Below are positions 34,351-44,818 of a stretch of 64,000 nt of DNA, in pieces; the first letter of the stretch is position 1, and each line of letters starts with the position of its first letter. The stretch is taken from assembly GCA_963682175.1 (NCBI GenBank), contig OY821787.1, positions 12,750,501 to 12,814,500 of the forward strand, written 5' to 3'. Both the position numbers and the translations under genes were made by a program. The DNA comes from Triglochin maritima (lineage: Eukaryota; Streptophyta; Magnoliopsida; Alismatales; Juncaginaceae). A model generated the notes under the pieces. The model was not told where the DNA came from, made no database searches, and saw only the letters and a list, made by a program, of their open reading frames with translations.

Positions 34351-35540
34351 ATATACAGATTTTCAAAACAAAACAAAACAATATACGGTATAGTCATCAC
34401 TTCAACATTTATTGAAAGTTGCTAATTCGTTTTGGTGGAATTTAGTTTAATTGTTTATAATGTAATGACGCATCAATTAGCTGGTAGTCAAACCTCTTAG
34501 TAGTCAAAGCCCTCAACCCAAAGGCACCACCAAGATCTCCAACATCAGTCGTACAACCCCACCTCCCATTGAACTAAACAAAGAATAGACAACTCCATGG
34601 AACATGACAACAACAAATACAAGTTCAATAATGAGTAAAATAAAACAAATTAAAATGGGTCGATGTTGCAACAGCCATGTTGCACACGATATGCCGTCCA
34701 TGACCACCACCATTCTACTACATGGACAGCAACATGTCATAAGAGTCAACCTGAACCTGTCCAGTGTCCCCCTTCTAATTCACATGTTAGTCTGACCTCT
34801 CATCTCCATATATTGTCATAAATCACTATCACCAGTCTAAGCCGAGCTGATTAATTTGTTCTTTACTTTCCCCTGTATACATTATTCTATTCCTTGCTCT
34901 TGAAGTTCCAACTACCATACTTAGTATAAAGATTAAAATCAGTCAATTGCTCCATGAGCAATTAATTCCAAATAATCACGGTCATTAATTGTCTTATAGA
35001 CAAGTCAAGAACCTTCTTCCTACGGAATCTACCTTTTTTTTATTGTAAAGTGATGAGAAGCTTTAAACACTATGACCCTCGTGTAACTTTTACCTGTTGC
35101 CTTTTCATACTTTCATGAGACTAACTAGCCTTCCTAAGGTTAGAATTTTGCATTCCCATTCTAGACGCCGATGATGCATTTAAACACTAAAAATTGCGTA
35201 TGAAGTTTGGGGTATGATGCATCAGGAAAGAAAGATTTGTATAGGATTTTGTGTAACATAAAAAACTCGAAGAGTTTCTTGATGTCTGGTTTAATTATCC
35301 TGTATACCCAGACACAAAGCTGGTAGGAAAGTTGAACAAGAAGATGTATCCAAACGATATACCTTGAATGAATTTCCATAGATGAAGTTGATCCAAAACT
35401 GATTTAATAAAATATATTACCTTAAACTTATATGTCTGCTCGACAATTCAAAAGTCTGAAAGCAACTTGCCTTTAGGAATATTGTCTACGGCAGACTAAA
35501 TTTTGACGAAGAATAGGGAAAAGTTTGCTGAAGTTTAATT
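34351..35540. other. Intergenic, no supported gene
   Basis: Only short frames are present. The 78-codon minus frame at 34513-34749 is hydrophobic and unlike any family I know. CACTA insertion occurred at 35541. Confidence 0.5.
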
Positions 35541-35567
35541 CACTAGTGCAGAATTGGCTTTACTCGT

Positions 35568-35890
35568 CGCCAAATAGACGTCGGCCGTTACAACCACCGA
35601 CGTCTAGTGTGGAGAGGACAGAATAGACGTCGGTTGTAATGGAAGACGACGTCTATGTGACACTATAGAGTCGGGTTTTGGAATAACACGTTTAGCCGAC
35701 GTCTATACCCTATAGACGTCGACCTATACACGTCGGTTGTTTGTGTACCTTTTATATCCGACGTCTATAGGGTATAGACGTCTCCATATAGACGTCGGAC
35801 GTAATAGACAACCGACGTCTATACGTCATCCACATAGACGTCGAGGTATAGACGTCGGCGTTATACAACATCCGACGTCTATAGGTCTTA
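35568..35890. repeat. 5' subterminal array of ATAGACGTCGG, inverted pairs
   Basis: About a dozen copies of TAGACGTCGG and its complement CCGACGTCTA. Many face each other across 10-20 bases and could form hairpins. CACTA transposases bind such subterminal repeats. GACGTC also contains the ACGT core recognised by plant bZIP factors. Confidence 0.9.
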
Positions 35891-36877
35891 AAGAAATCAG
35901 ATAGACGGTTTTCTTTCATTCATTTCAGACGAAACCCCACCCAAACCCTAGCCGTCCCGCAACCGAACTCTCCTCCGCGACCAACCTCCGACCGATCTGC
36001 ACCGTCTCCGGCACCGCAGCGAGCTCCCAAACTCTCCTCCACATCTCCGGCCCTCTTCTCCTTCTTCCCCCGTCTTCCTCCGTCTCTCTCCACATGTAAG
36101 TTTTCTTCCATCAACCATTTGTATTTTCTTCCAAAAGAATATCGGGCTTTGTTTGGATCTCCCCTTCCACTTGCGAGTTATTAACTACTATCACAAACAA
36201 ATGGTGGTATGTGTTTGTATGGAATCCATCAAAGCCCTCATTCAACCCTTTACGTTCATCTTCGATAAGTATGGAGTTTGTTTGACCCTTTGGTTTTGGC
36301 AATATTAGGTGTTTGTTTTTTGACTCTGTAAGCTCTTCCGCACTGTGTGGTCCATTTTTTTTGCAATTTCATTCCAAGATCAAATGGTACTTCCAATGTT
36401 TATCAGAAGTTTGTTAATTAAATGCTACAACTCTTTCCATTAAGAAATTAAACTATTTATTCTCTGTTCTAAGGACAAACAATTAGTATATATGGCTTTA
36501 GAGAACACTTTTAAGGTTTATTTGGAACTGTTGGGGTCAAAAATAAATGTCAAAAATTAGAACGAGAATTTCGAGTTCTAACACTTAGGGACAAGTACTT
36601 GTGTAATGAATCTAGTGTAGAGATCATTTTCTTTCATCTATCATTACCAACTTCTTATCTTCAGATGAGGCTACAAAAGCATACCTAAACAAAAATGTTT
36701 AGAAATAATAATATCCCATTAGACGATAATTCTGGAAGATAATCCGAAATCCATCCATTAGATGAGTCAACAGATCATATAATAGATTGTTAAGTTTTCA
36801 ATTTGTATATATGTGTAGTTTTCTATGGGTTTGCATAAAAAGTGTCCAAATTAGAATAAATCTTTAGTTTAGTGAGT
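35891..36877 (+). other. Non-coding segment between CACTA 5' array and tandem repeats
   Basis: 35930-36095 is CT-rich and C-rich (AAACCCTAGCC, CTCCTCC), like a plant 5' UTR, and resembles the sequence next to the proteasome fragment in the other CACTA. The rest is AT-rich. No gene frame is seen. Confidence 0.4.
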
Positions 36878-37045
36878 TCATACATTTATTTGTGTTTATT
36901 TATGTTTTGTCTAGTTAAATGTTTATTTATGTTTATTTATGCTGAAAAAATGATCTTTCATTTTTATTTATGTTTTGTCTAGTTAAATGTTTATTTATGT
37001 TTTGTCTAGTTAAATGTTTATTTACTTTGTTTAGTTAAATGTTTA
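36878..37045 (+). repeat. TTTATTTATGTTTTGTCTAG tandem repeat
   Basis: Five to six units of about 25-30 bases built from GTTTATTTATGTT and TTGTCTAGTTAAAT. Confidence 0.9.
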
Positions 37046-37049
37046 GTTT

Positions 37050-37933
37050 ATAATAACTCATTGCCCCCCTTAAACAACTTGGCCTTTAATAACCCAAAGC
37101 AAAAGATTAGACAATATTTGCTAAGTCATTCATCATATAGGATTTGCATGCATTGTATTTTTCGATTATTTACGATTTCTGTCGTAGATTGCTGGCGTAA
37201 GGTACGTACTATCTTTCACTCATCATTCATTAAAAAGCACGCATTAGTTAGTAGGACTTGCATTGGAACAAGAGTGAGATGAGTGTTTGTTTGGTGTGTT
37301 GTTTGTTAGATTAAGGTATGAAAAACACTTAGGGGGGAGTCACCTATAGGAGATGAGGTGGGGGATTTCATCACCCTTTCCTTGGCCCAGAAACCACTTA
37401 ATAAAAGAGCCTTAATAAAATCAATTAGACGTTGGCCCCTAGGAATTTCGGACGCATTAAGGAGAGGAAACCGTTTAAGACCGTTATGGCCTGAATGTCG
37501 TTGCCCATCTAGTCTCCCTGAGATTTTAGGAACCTCCAGGTTCTTGATTTCCTATAGATTAGTGGTCCTCGATGTTTAAGACCGTTTCGGCCTGAACGTC
37601 GTTGCCCATCTAGTCTCCCTGAGATATTAGGGACCTCCGGGTTCTTGATTTCCTACAGACTAGTGGTCCTCGGTGGGACCTCGAAGTTAGGCGTCATCTA
37701 TTACTAAGGACCTATAGTGGACTTTAGGTTTGTTTTGGCCTTAATTGTTTAGTTAGATTTCTAACCTTCCTTATTCCACGCTAGATTAAGGACTTCATCT
37801 CTTCTCCTCTGAGTCATTCTTTTCTCATCTTAATGTCTCCGAATCTTCTCATCTACGAACACATTCTTTTAAATTGAAATTCTATTTATTTTCTTCAATA
37901 ATAACTATCATTTTTGCTTCTGTTTAGATTGAA
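37050..37933 (+). other. CACTA leader upstream of TNPD, shared with an Athila-type retroelement
   Basis: Starts GCCCCCCTTAAACAACTTGG. It contains two ~98-base tandem units (about 37478-37575 and 37578-37675; GACCGTT.TGGCCTGAA.GTCG, TTGCCCATCTAGTCTCCCTG) and runs to the ATG of the transposase. 53728-54492 and the reverse of 30476-31350 align along it. It may hold the promoter and untranslated exons of the transposase gene. Confidence 0.8.
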
Positions 37934-40900
37934 ATGGATCGAGAGTGGATAGTTTCAAACAGATTGAGTGATGAGTATGAGAACGGAGTGAATATGTTCT
38001 TAGAGGTTGCCAAAAAACATTCTAAGAAAATGAAAGACAACGACATGGCGTATTGTCCGTGCAATAAGTGTCATAATATGTCAGTGTTGACTTTTCGGAA
38101 AATGAAAGATCATTTGTTTGAGAAAGGTTTCGACCCAAATTACAGACGGTGGATATGACACGGCGAAAATGAATCATGTAGTCGTTCCAAGAATGATGGA
38201 GAAGATGTTAGTGTGGAAGATCACTTAGAGGAAATGGTTCAGGATATGGCTGAAAAGTTTTCGTCCAACCCCGATTTACTTGGTAATTTGTTGAGTGACA
38301 ATGAGAAGCCGTTGTATAAGAATTGTACCAAATTCACTAGATTGTCAGCGGTGTTGAAGTTGTACAATTTAAAAGCTGGAAATGGTTGGTCCGATGTGAG
38401 TTTCACATCAATGTTGAAGTTAGTGAAAGAGATGCTTCCAGATGATAATGAGTTGCCAGATAGAACTTATGATGCAAAGAAAGTGTTGTGCTCTATGAGA
38501 ATGGAATATAGGAAGATACACACATGCCCGAATGATTGTATATTGTATAGGGGTGAGTTTGAAAACTTACATTCCTGTCCCAGGTGTAATGTTTCAAGAT
38601 ACAAAATGAAACGTAGTGGACCAAACCACAATGAAGAGGCTGATGAGATGAAAATCAAAGGACCTCCTGCTAAGATTTTGTGGTATCTTCCGATAATACC
38701 AAGGCTTAAACGTTTGTTTGCGGGTAAAGAGGATTCCAAGAACATGACATGGCATGCTGATCGTGAGAAACCAAATGAGCAGTTGCTACGTCACCCTGCA
38801 GATTCACCTCAGTGGAAAAAAATAAATGTCGACTTTCCTGTGTTTGGTGAAGAATCGAGGAATGTACGACTTCGGCTCTGTACTGACGGAATGAATCCTT
38901 TCGGTAGTTTGAGTAGCATTCACAGTTCTTGGCCCGTTCTGCTTGTAATTTACAATCTGCCCCCGTGGTTATGCATGAAACGCAAATATATCATGTTGTC
39001 CTTAATGATTTCTGGTCCGAAACAACCTTGAAACGACATCGATGTGTATTTAAGACCTTTAATTGATGACCTAAAGAAATTGTGGGATGACGGAGAGTCA
39101 GTTTTTGATTCTTATCATCAGGAGTCGTTCGTAATGCGGGCAATGATATTTTGCACGATTAATGACTTTCCAGCTTATGGTAATTTGTCTGGATATTTAG
39201 TCAAAGGTCATAAAGCTTGTCCAATTTCGAGGAAAATACATGTTCTTTGCAACTAGTTAATGGTTCTAAGACTGTCTATCTCGGTCATCGGAGATTTTTG
39301 CCGAACTCTCATCCTTATCGTAGGTTGAAGAAGGCATTTAACGGAAAACAGGAGTTTCAGAATCCGCCAGTTGAAATCAGCGTCGAAAAGGTGTATGAAC
39401 GTGTAAGGAACATTGAATGTGAATTTGGAAAACCGTACAAACGAGCAAACGACAAAAGTAGTTGGAAAAAATATCAATATTTTTTGATCTCCCTTACTGG
39501 AAAACTTTAGAAGTTAGACATTGTATTGATGTGATGCACGTAGAGAAAAATATTTGTGATAGTCTTGTTGGCACTCTGTTGAACATACCTGGTAAAACCA
39601 AAGATGGATATAATGCAAGACTTGATCTTGTTAATATTGGTATACGAGCAATGTTGGCACCAGAGAAGAAAGGAGATCGGAATTACTTACCTCCAGCTAG
39701 TTATACATTGTCTAGAAAGGAAAAAAGAATTCTCTGTCAGTGTTTGCACGATGTAAGGGTTCCACAAGGTTATTCTTCAAATATCAGTAATCTTGTTGTT
39801 ATGAATGATTTGAAACTTGTGGGGATGAAGTCTCACGATTGTCACACTTTAATGCAGCAGTTGTTACCTGTAGCACTGAGATCCATATTACCGAAAGATG
39901 TTAGACAAGCAATAATAAAGTTGTGTTCCTTTTTCAATAAGATTTGCAGTAAAGTGGTCGATCCTGTGCAGTTAGACAAGTTACAGAATGAAATTGTGGT
40001 CACATTATGTCAGTTGGAGATGTTCTTCCCCCCGGCTTTTTTCGACATTATGATTCATCTTGTTATTCATTTGGTTAGAGAAGTTAAATTGTGCGGACCA
40101 GTTTTCTTAAGGTGGATGTATCCTTTCGAGCGTTATATGAAAGTGTTGAAAGGTTATTGCAAAAATCGTCAAAGACCAGATGCTAGTATTGTTGAAGGAT
40201 ACATAGCTGAGGAGGTTATCGAGTTTTGCACTGGATACCTAGCAAACACCAAAACTGTTGGACTTCCGAAGAATCGTCATGATAAACGTGCCGATGGTAA
40301 AGGGACACGTGGGATGAAAATGTTAAATCCAAATGGCGATGACTTAATGACAGTATATTTTATGTGTTGTGCAATTCGAATGAAGTTCAACCATACCTAA
40401 ATGAACACATGAAGTTTCTAAAGGAAAGAAATCCTTTGTGGAGCGATCAACAAGTAATTAATAGTCACAATAAGAATTTCATCTCTTGGTTCAAAAATCT
40501 AGCATACAAGCGTGATGTTTCTGAGACAATACAGTGGTTGACTTACGGTCCGCATTCTGTTGTTATAAGTTACAATGGTTATGATATCAATGGATATTCT
40601 TTCTACACAATTTGTGAAGATGCGAAAGGTGCTGTTCAGAACAGTGGCGTCACCTTAATAGCAGAGTCTTTGCATTTGTCTAGTTCTAAAGACAAGAATC
40701 TTGTATACGCCGACATGTCCTATTACGGTGTAATTGAAGATATATGGGAGCTAGACTTTGTTAAATTCAAAGTACCTATATTTAGATGCAAGTGGGCTGA
40801 TAATAAAACAGGAGTTCGAGTGGATGACTATGGCTTCACTTTAATTGATTTTTCAAAACAAGGGTATAAAGGAGAACCTTTTATTCTAGCTTCCCAAGCG

Positions 40901-41161
40901 AAACAAGTCTTCTATGTGGCTGATTCGTGTGATAAGAAATGGGCAGTAATTTTGGAAGGGAAGAAAAATATTGTATCAGATGATAGTCTGATCGAGTATG
41001 AAGAGACACCACCTTTCTCTAAGGAAGCACCTGAGTTGAACTCAGTAGATGAAGAAATAAATGTTGAGACTTGTATGTTTAGAGATGACCACGGTGAAGG
41101 TATATGGATTGAAAATCCATTAAGGAAAAAAAACAGTAAAGGTGCAAATTTTCTGTTGTAA
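37934..41161 (+). pseudogene. TNPD/TNP2 transposase, broken
   Basis: Domains in order: transposase-associated domain (MDREWIVSNRLSDEYENGVN, CPCNKCHN), Transposase_21 (LSAVLKLYNLKAGNGWSDVS at 38349; HCIDVMHVEKNICDSLVGTL at 39523), a DUF4218-like part (about 39780-40250) and a DUF4216-like part (about 40700-40950). Breaks: TGA at 38156, where the aligned codon is Trp; TGA at 39029, where it is Gly; and frame changes near 39223, 39470 and 40360. Between breaks the protein is well preserved, so inactivation is fairly recent. In active CACTA elements TNPD cuts the ends. Confidence 0.92.
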
Positions 41162-41231
41162 CAAATTGTAATAGACATTTAATCCATGTCTTTACCTTAT
41201 TTAATTACTTGAATTTATCTTTTATAGTATA

Positions 41232-44100
41232 ATGGCTCCGAAAAAGAAACCCACTTCCTCCGAGTCTGAAGGTTCGAAGACATACAGTACACGAGGTCCT
41301 TGTCTCATGAAAGAATTCGTGGGCAGAAGAACTAGAGACGGTAGAGTTCCAATCCAGTTTGATGACCGTCTTGAGCCCTTAGGCATGTTGTCTGATAATT
41401 GGAAAAGTTTTCTGGGTAGCTTAGCGAGGGCCAAAGTTGACATTTGTTTATCCAGTTGGGCTGATGTAGATGAGAAGTTGAAGGACACAATATGGGATAA
41501 TGTGCAGGTAATGGTTCCATTATAGATTTCTATAGTTTTAGTTGAACTTTTGATATATATAAAGTTAACATGTTGTAGGAATCTTTTGAGTTCCAACCCA
41601 CTGACAAGTTGAAGAAGAAGTGGATGACATACATGTCAGTTCGTTGGAGGGATTTCAAAACAAATTTAACGAACAAGTACATATTCGGAGACTACCAAGA
41701 TAGAAATCCATGCGACGTCTATAACTTTATCACTCCGAATCAATGGGAGCTATTCAGAAAATCCAGAGATAGCCCGGAGTTTGAGGTATACTAAGTTTAA
41801 TTTATAATATAGTAACTGAGTTTCAAAACAAACTTGTTAGTTATTGATTTTAGTGACAATCTAATAAACTTGATTTTAGGCCATCCGAGCAAAAAACCAA
41901 AAGATTAGATCTTCTAACAAGTATACCCATCGTATGTCTCGAGCGGGGTACCAGAAGTTAGAAGCACAAATGATGGCTGAAAAAATTGCTCAGAAGAGAC
42001 AGGAGGCAATTGACTCCGGTATGAGTGAGGAGCAAGCAAGTAACCTATCTCCTCCTTCTCCCGTAGCTCGTTGTGATTCTTGGAAGAGAGCGAGAGTAAA
42101 CTCCAGAGGGGAGTACGTCACAGACGAGTCGCAAGCTATCGGCTCGAAGATAGTAAGTTGCATCACTTATATATATGTTATTAATTCAGAATCATTAATT
42201 TTATATTGCTCAAATGATAGTAAATATTGTTTTAAACTTAGGACTCTCTGAAGTTGAGAGAATCTCAAGGCGAATTTGCTTCCGATGGTCAGAATGATAT
42301 TCTACGCGAGGCCTTGGGAAACGACGAACACCCCGGTCGTGTGCGAGGGGTAGGGAGTAGAGTTGGACTTCGACAATATTATGGGAAGACTCAACGGTCT
42401 ACTTCGACGACTGGTCATACCAAATGCCAGCAAGAGATCGCAGATTTGAAGAAGTCTTTGCAACTTCTTACGGAGAGATTGGATCGTGATTTGCCTACTT
42501 CTCCTACCCATCGTAAGACCAGTTCTTCCGCGGAGACTACTCCAGTTCCGCCAGTGTTCCGCCCTCATCGACATGATGATTTCGTGTCTCATTCTCGAGA
42601 ATTGGCCCTCGTCGACAGTCCCTCGTTTGGAAACTTCGCGGATGGATCTAGATGTGCTTTATTTGTCGAAGACCCTGATCGAAGATTGGTGGGACACGGG
42701 AAAGTTTATAACATCTCCAGACACCACTTCACAGAGGTAGGAGAGGGAGAATTGAAGGTTGCAGTTGAGAGTTGCTTAGATCCTGGTGCTTTTGTGCCAT
42801 TTCCAGAAGAAGAGATTGTTACTCTCGGCGATGCTATCGGTGGGTTCGTGCGTTGGCCTAGTTATTTAGTAGAGCTAAACGACAAACATGAGGTATAGTT
42901 TAACTTTGAAAGACTTTAAACTTCAAATTTGTTAACAATTGTATTTTAACGGTTCTATACATCTTTGTAAGGTGTCAAGCCCCCGGAGCAAAGGGTCAAA
43001 CAACCAATCTCCGATCAACATTAATTCGCTTCCAAGTAGGTGCAAAATGTTGTATCAATGTATGGTAGGCAGGGAAGCACAATCCCTAAGTACCTTGGAC
43101 TTGGAGGGGGATAAATGGTTGCCTCCCGCTTTGTACATCACCAAAGAGGATATCATGCAGTTCATGGCGATGGATTCGTTGTGTATCATGATTATCGACG
43201 TGCAAGTGAAGTAAGTGTTTTTTTGTATACAATGAAAAGTATTGAATAATTTTATCAAAACTATAATAAATTATAATTTTTATACTTGTAGACATCTTTA
43301 CGACGCCAGAAGGTCAATATTTCCCGAGGATCAAGTATTTGGATTTATCAGTCCATCTACATATATATACGGGAATGATGATAAATCGGGTCAACTTGGG
43401 ACATTCTTTAAAGAAGAAGACAAAAGATATTATCTGCTCCCTTATCATGAGAGGTAAACTTTGTAATTCAAAGTGAAATTTTATTTTGTAATAAGCTTCT
43501 AATTATATATATAACAAGGCTCATTGGATGCTTGTCGTTGTATGCCCCACGACTAATTCGGCATATTGGTTTGATCCGTTGGGGTCGAATAAACCAAGGG
43601 ACTCAATAAAGAAACTTCTAAATATGTAAGTTCGTTTAGTTGTGAAAAAAGTAATTCTTGGATTTTTATTAGTATTATTGAATGATATTTTCACTTGTGC
43701 TACTCAGGGCAATTAAGGTTTACAGAGCTTTAGGTGGTAGTAGAACAACCACAAAATCTGGAATAACATGGCATGGAATGAGAGTACGTTCTTTCCCATT
43801 TTTGTTAATTAAGTTAGGAACAAATATTTAGCGAATTCCTATGTTTGTAGTACCGGAAGCAGGTTGGAAATACGGAATGCGGTTACTACGTGATGAGATA
43901 CATGGAGGAAATCCTCGATGTAACAACTCAAGACGTATGTCTAACCGAGGTAATGTAGATCGTTATTCAATTGTATATTCAATTGTAGTTTCAATATTTA
44001 GTTATTAATATTCAACACACTTGTATTTTTTTGATAGGTTTTCCCAAAAAGTAGTGATCCATTCTCGCAACAGGAGCTCGATGAAACTCGCGACCGATGA
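41232..44100 (+). CDS. CACTA second gene: TNPA-like transposase domain fused to Ulp1/C48-type protease, ten exons
   Basis: Exons: 41232-41507, 41579-41785, 41880-42152, 42242-42892, 42972-43210, 43292-43453, 43519-43625, 43708-43783, 43851-43949, 44038-44100. Nine junctions checked are GT-AG, and all but one are in phase. Exons 2-3 match the plant En/Spm (Transposase_24) domain (KKKWMTYMSVRWRDFKTNLT). Exons 7-9 carry a C48 protease core: His (AHWMLVVV, 43522), Asp (WFDPLGS, 43573), Gln and Cys (KQVGNTECGYYVM, 43860 and 43878). The expected product is about 717 residues. The exon 6/7 join lacks one base: the only AG at the acceptor (ACAAG|GCTCATTGG) gives the wrong frame, perhaps from a point change in an ancestral ACAGGG site. 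Family roles: DNA binding at the subterminal repeats, and possible deSUMOylation or proteolysis. Confidence 0.82.
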
Positions 44101-44304
44101 GCTCGCTATTTCATCAGAAACATGCTGACGAACTAAGAGGTTCTCCTGCCAATTGTATTTTTTGTAATTTAGTTAACAAGTGCACTTGTATTACAAACCT
44201 ACACTTTATGCCTTAATATAATCGCCTTAATTTTAGAATGAATTAATTGCAAGTGTGTTGAATGTCAATTGTGTGGTTGTATTTTTGTGTTTGTGTTTGT
44301 GCAT

Positions 44305-44360
44305 GTATGCTTGTGGATGTATATGGATGTATGTGGATGTATATGGATGTATGTGGATGA
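44305..44360 (+). repeat. GGATGTATATGGATGTATGT minisatellite
   Basis: Two to three units of 20 bases made of alternating GGATGTATAT and GGATGTATGT, between the second gene and the 3' array. Confidence 0.9.
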
Positions 44361-44457
44361 AATTTATAGGTGAACGAATTTGGCGCAGTTGTATGTACAC
44401 GACGACGATGACTAAAAACAATTTCGTCGGATCCTATTTATTTTTTTTGTCCAGGTT

Positions 44458-44818
44458 TGGGAATAGACGTCGGTTGTCTCTATCAGCCGACGTCTATTCC
44501 TCTGAAGAAAGGAATAGACGTCGGCTTTCTATGTAATCCGACGTCTATCCCTAAAGTATAGGCGTCGTATGTTAGTTACCCGACGTCTATCCCTAAAGTA
44601 TAGGCGTCGTATGTTAGTTAACCGACGTCTATACATTAAAGAATACACGTCGGAGTCTAAGTAAGGTCGACGTCTATTCGTTAGGTATAGACGTCGGCGA
44701 TACTATGGCCGACGTCTATGTATAGACGACGCACACATATACGTCGGATAGGGGTGTGCTTATATCCGACGTGTATAACCCCTTACATCCGACGAATATT
44801 CCCTTTTCTGTAGTAGTG
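44458..44818. repeat. 3' subterminal array and terminus of the CACTA
   Basis: About a dozen TAGACGTCGG/CCGACGTCTA copies, again in facing pairs, with some decayed to TAGGCGTCG or TACACGTCGG. The array ends in CTTTTCTGTAGTAGTG. Confidence 0.9.

Larger units (their letters stand above)
35541..44818 (+). mobile_element. Full-length CACTA (En/Spm) transposon, 9278 bp
   Basis: The left end is CACTAGTGCAGAATTGGC and the reverse complement of the right end is CACTACTACAGAAAAGGG. Both sides carry the 3-base target duplication ATT (35538-35540 and 44819-44821), the CACTA hallmark. Order inside: subterminal GACGTC array, a non-coding segment, tandem repeats, the leader shared with an Athila-type element, a TNPD pseudogene, a TNPA-like/Ulp1 gene, a minisatellite, and a second subterminal array. 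The transposase is broken, so mobilisation would need a partner element. Confidence 0.95.

Noticed and set aside
34513..34749. A 78-codon hydrophobic minus-strand frame
   Set aside because: No family resemblance, no splice partners and no codon bias. It is probably chance in non-coding DNA.
35568..35890. CRISPR-like look of regularly spaced short repeats (also at 23.4, 44.5 and 57.5 kb)
   Set aside because: The context is a plant genome. The repeats are 10-11-base palindromes with inverted copies at transposon ends or inside LTRs, with no cas genes.
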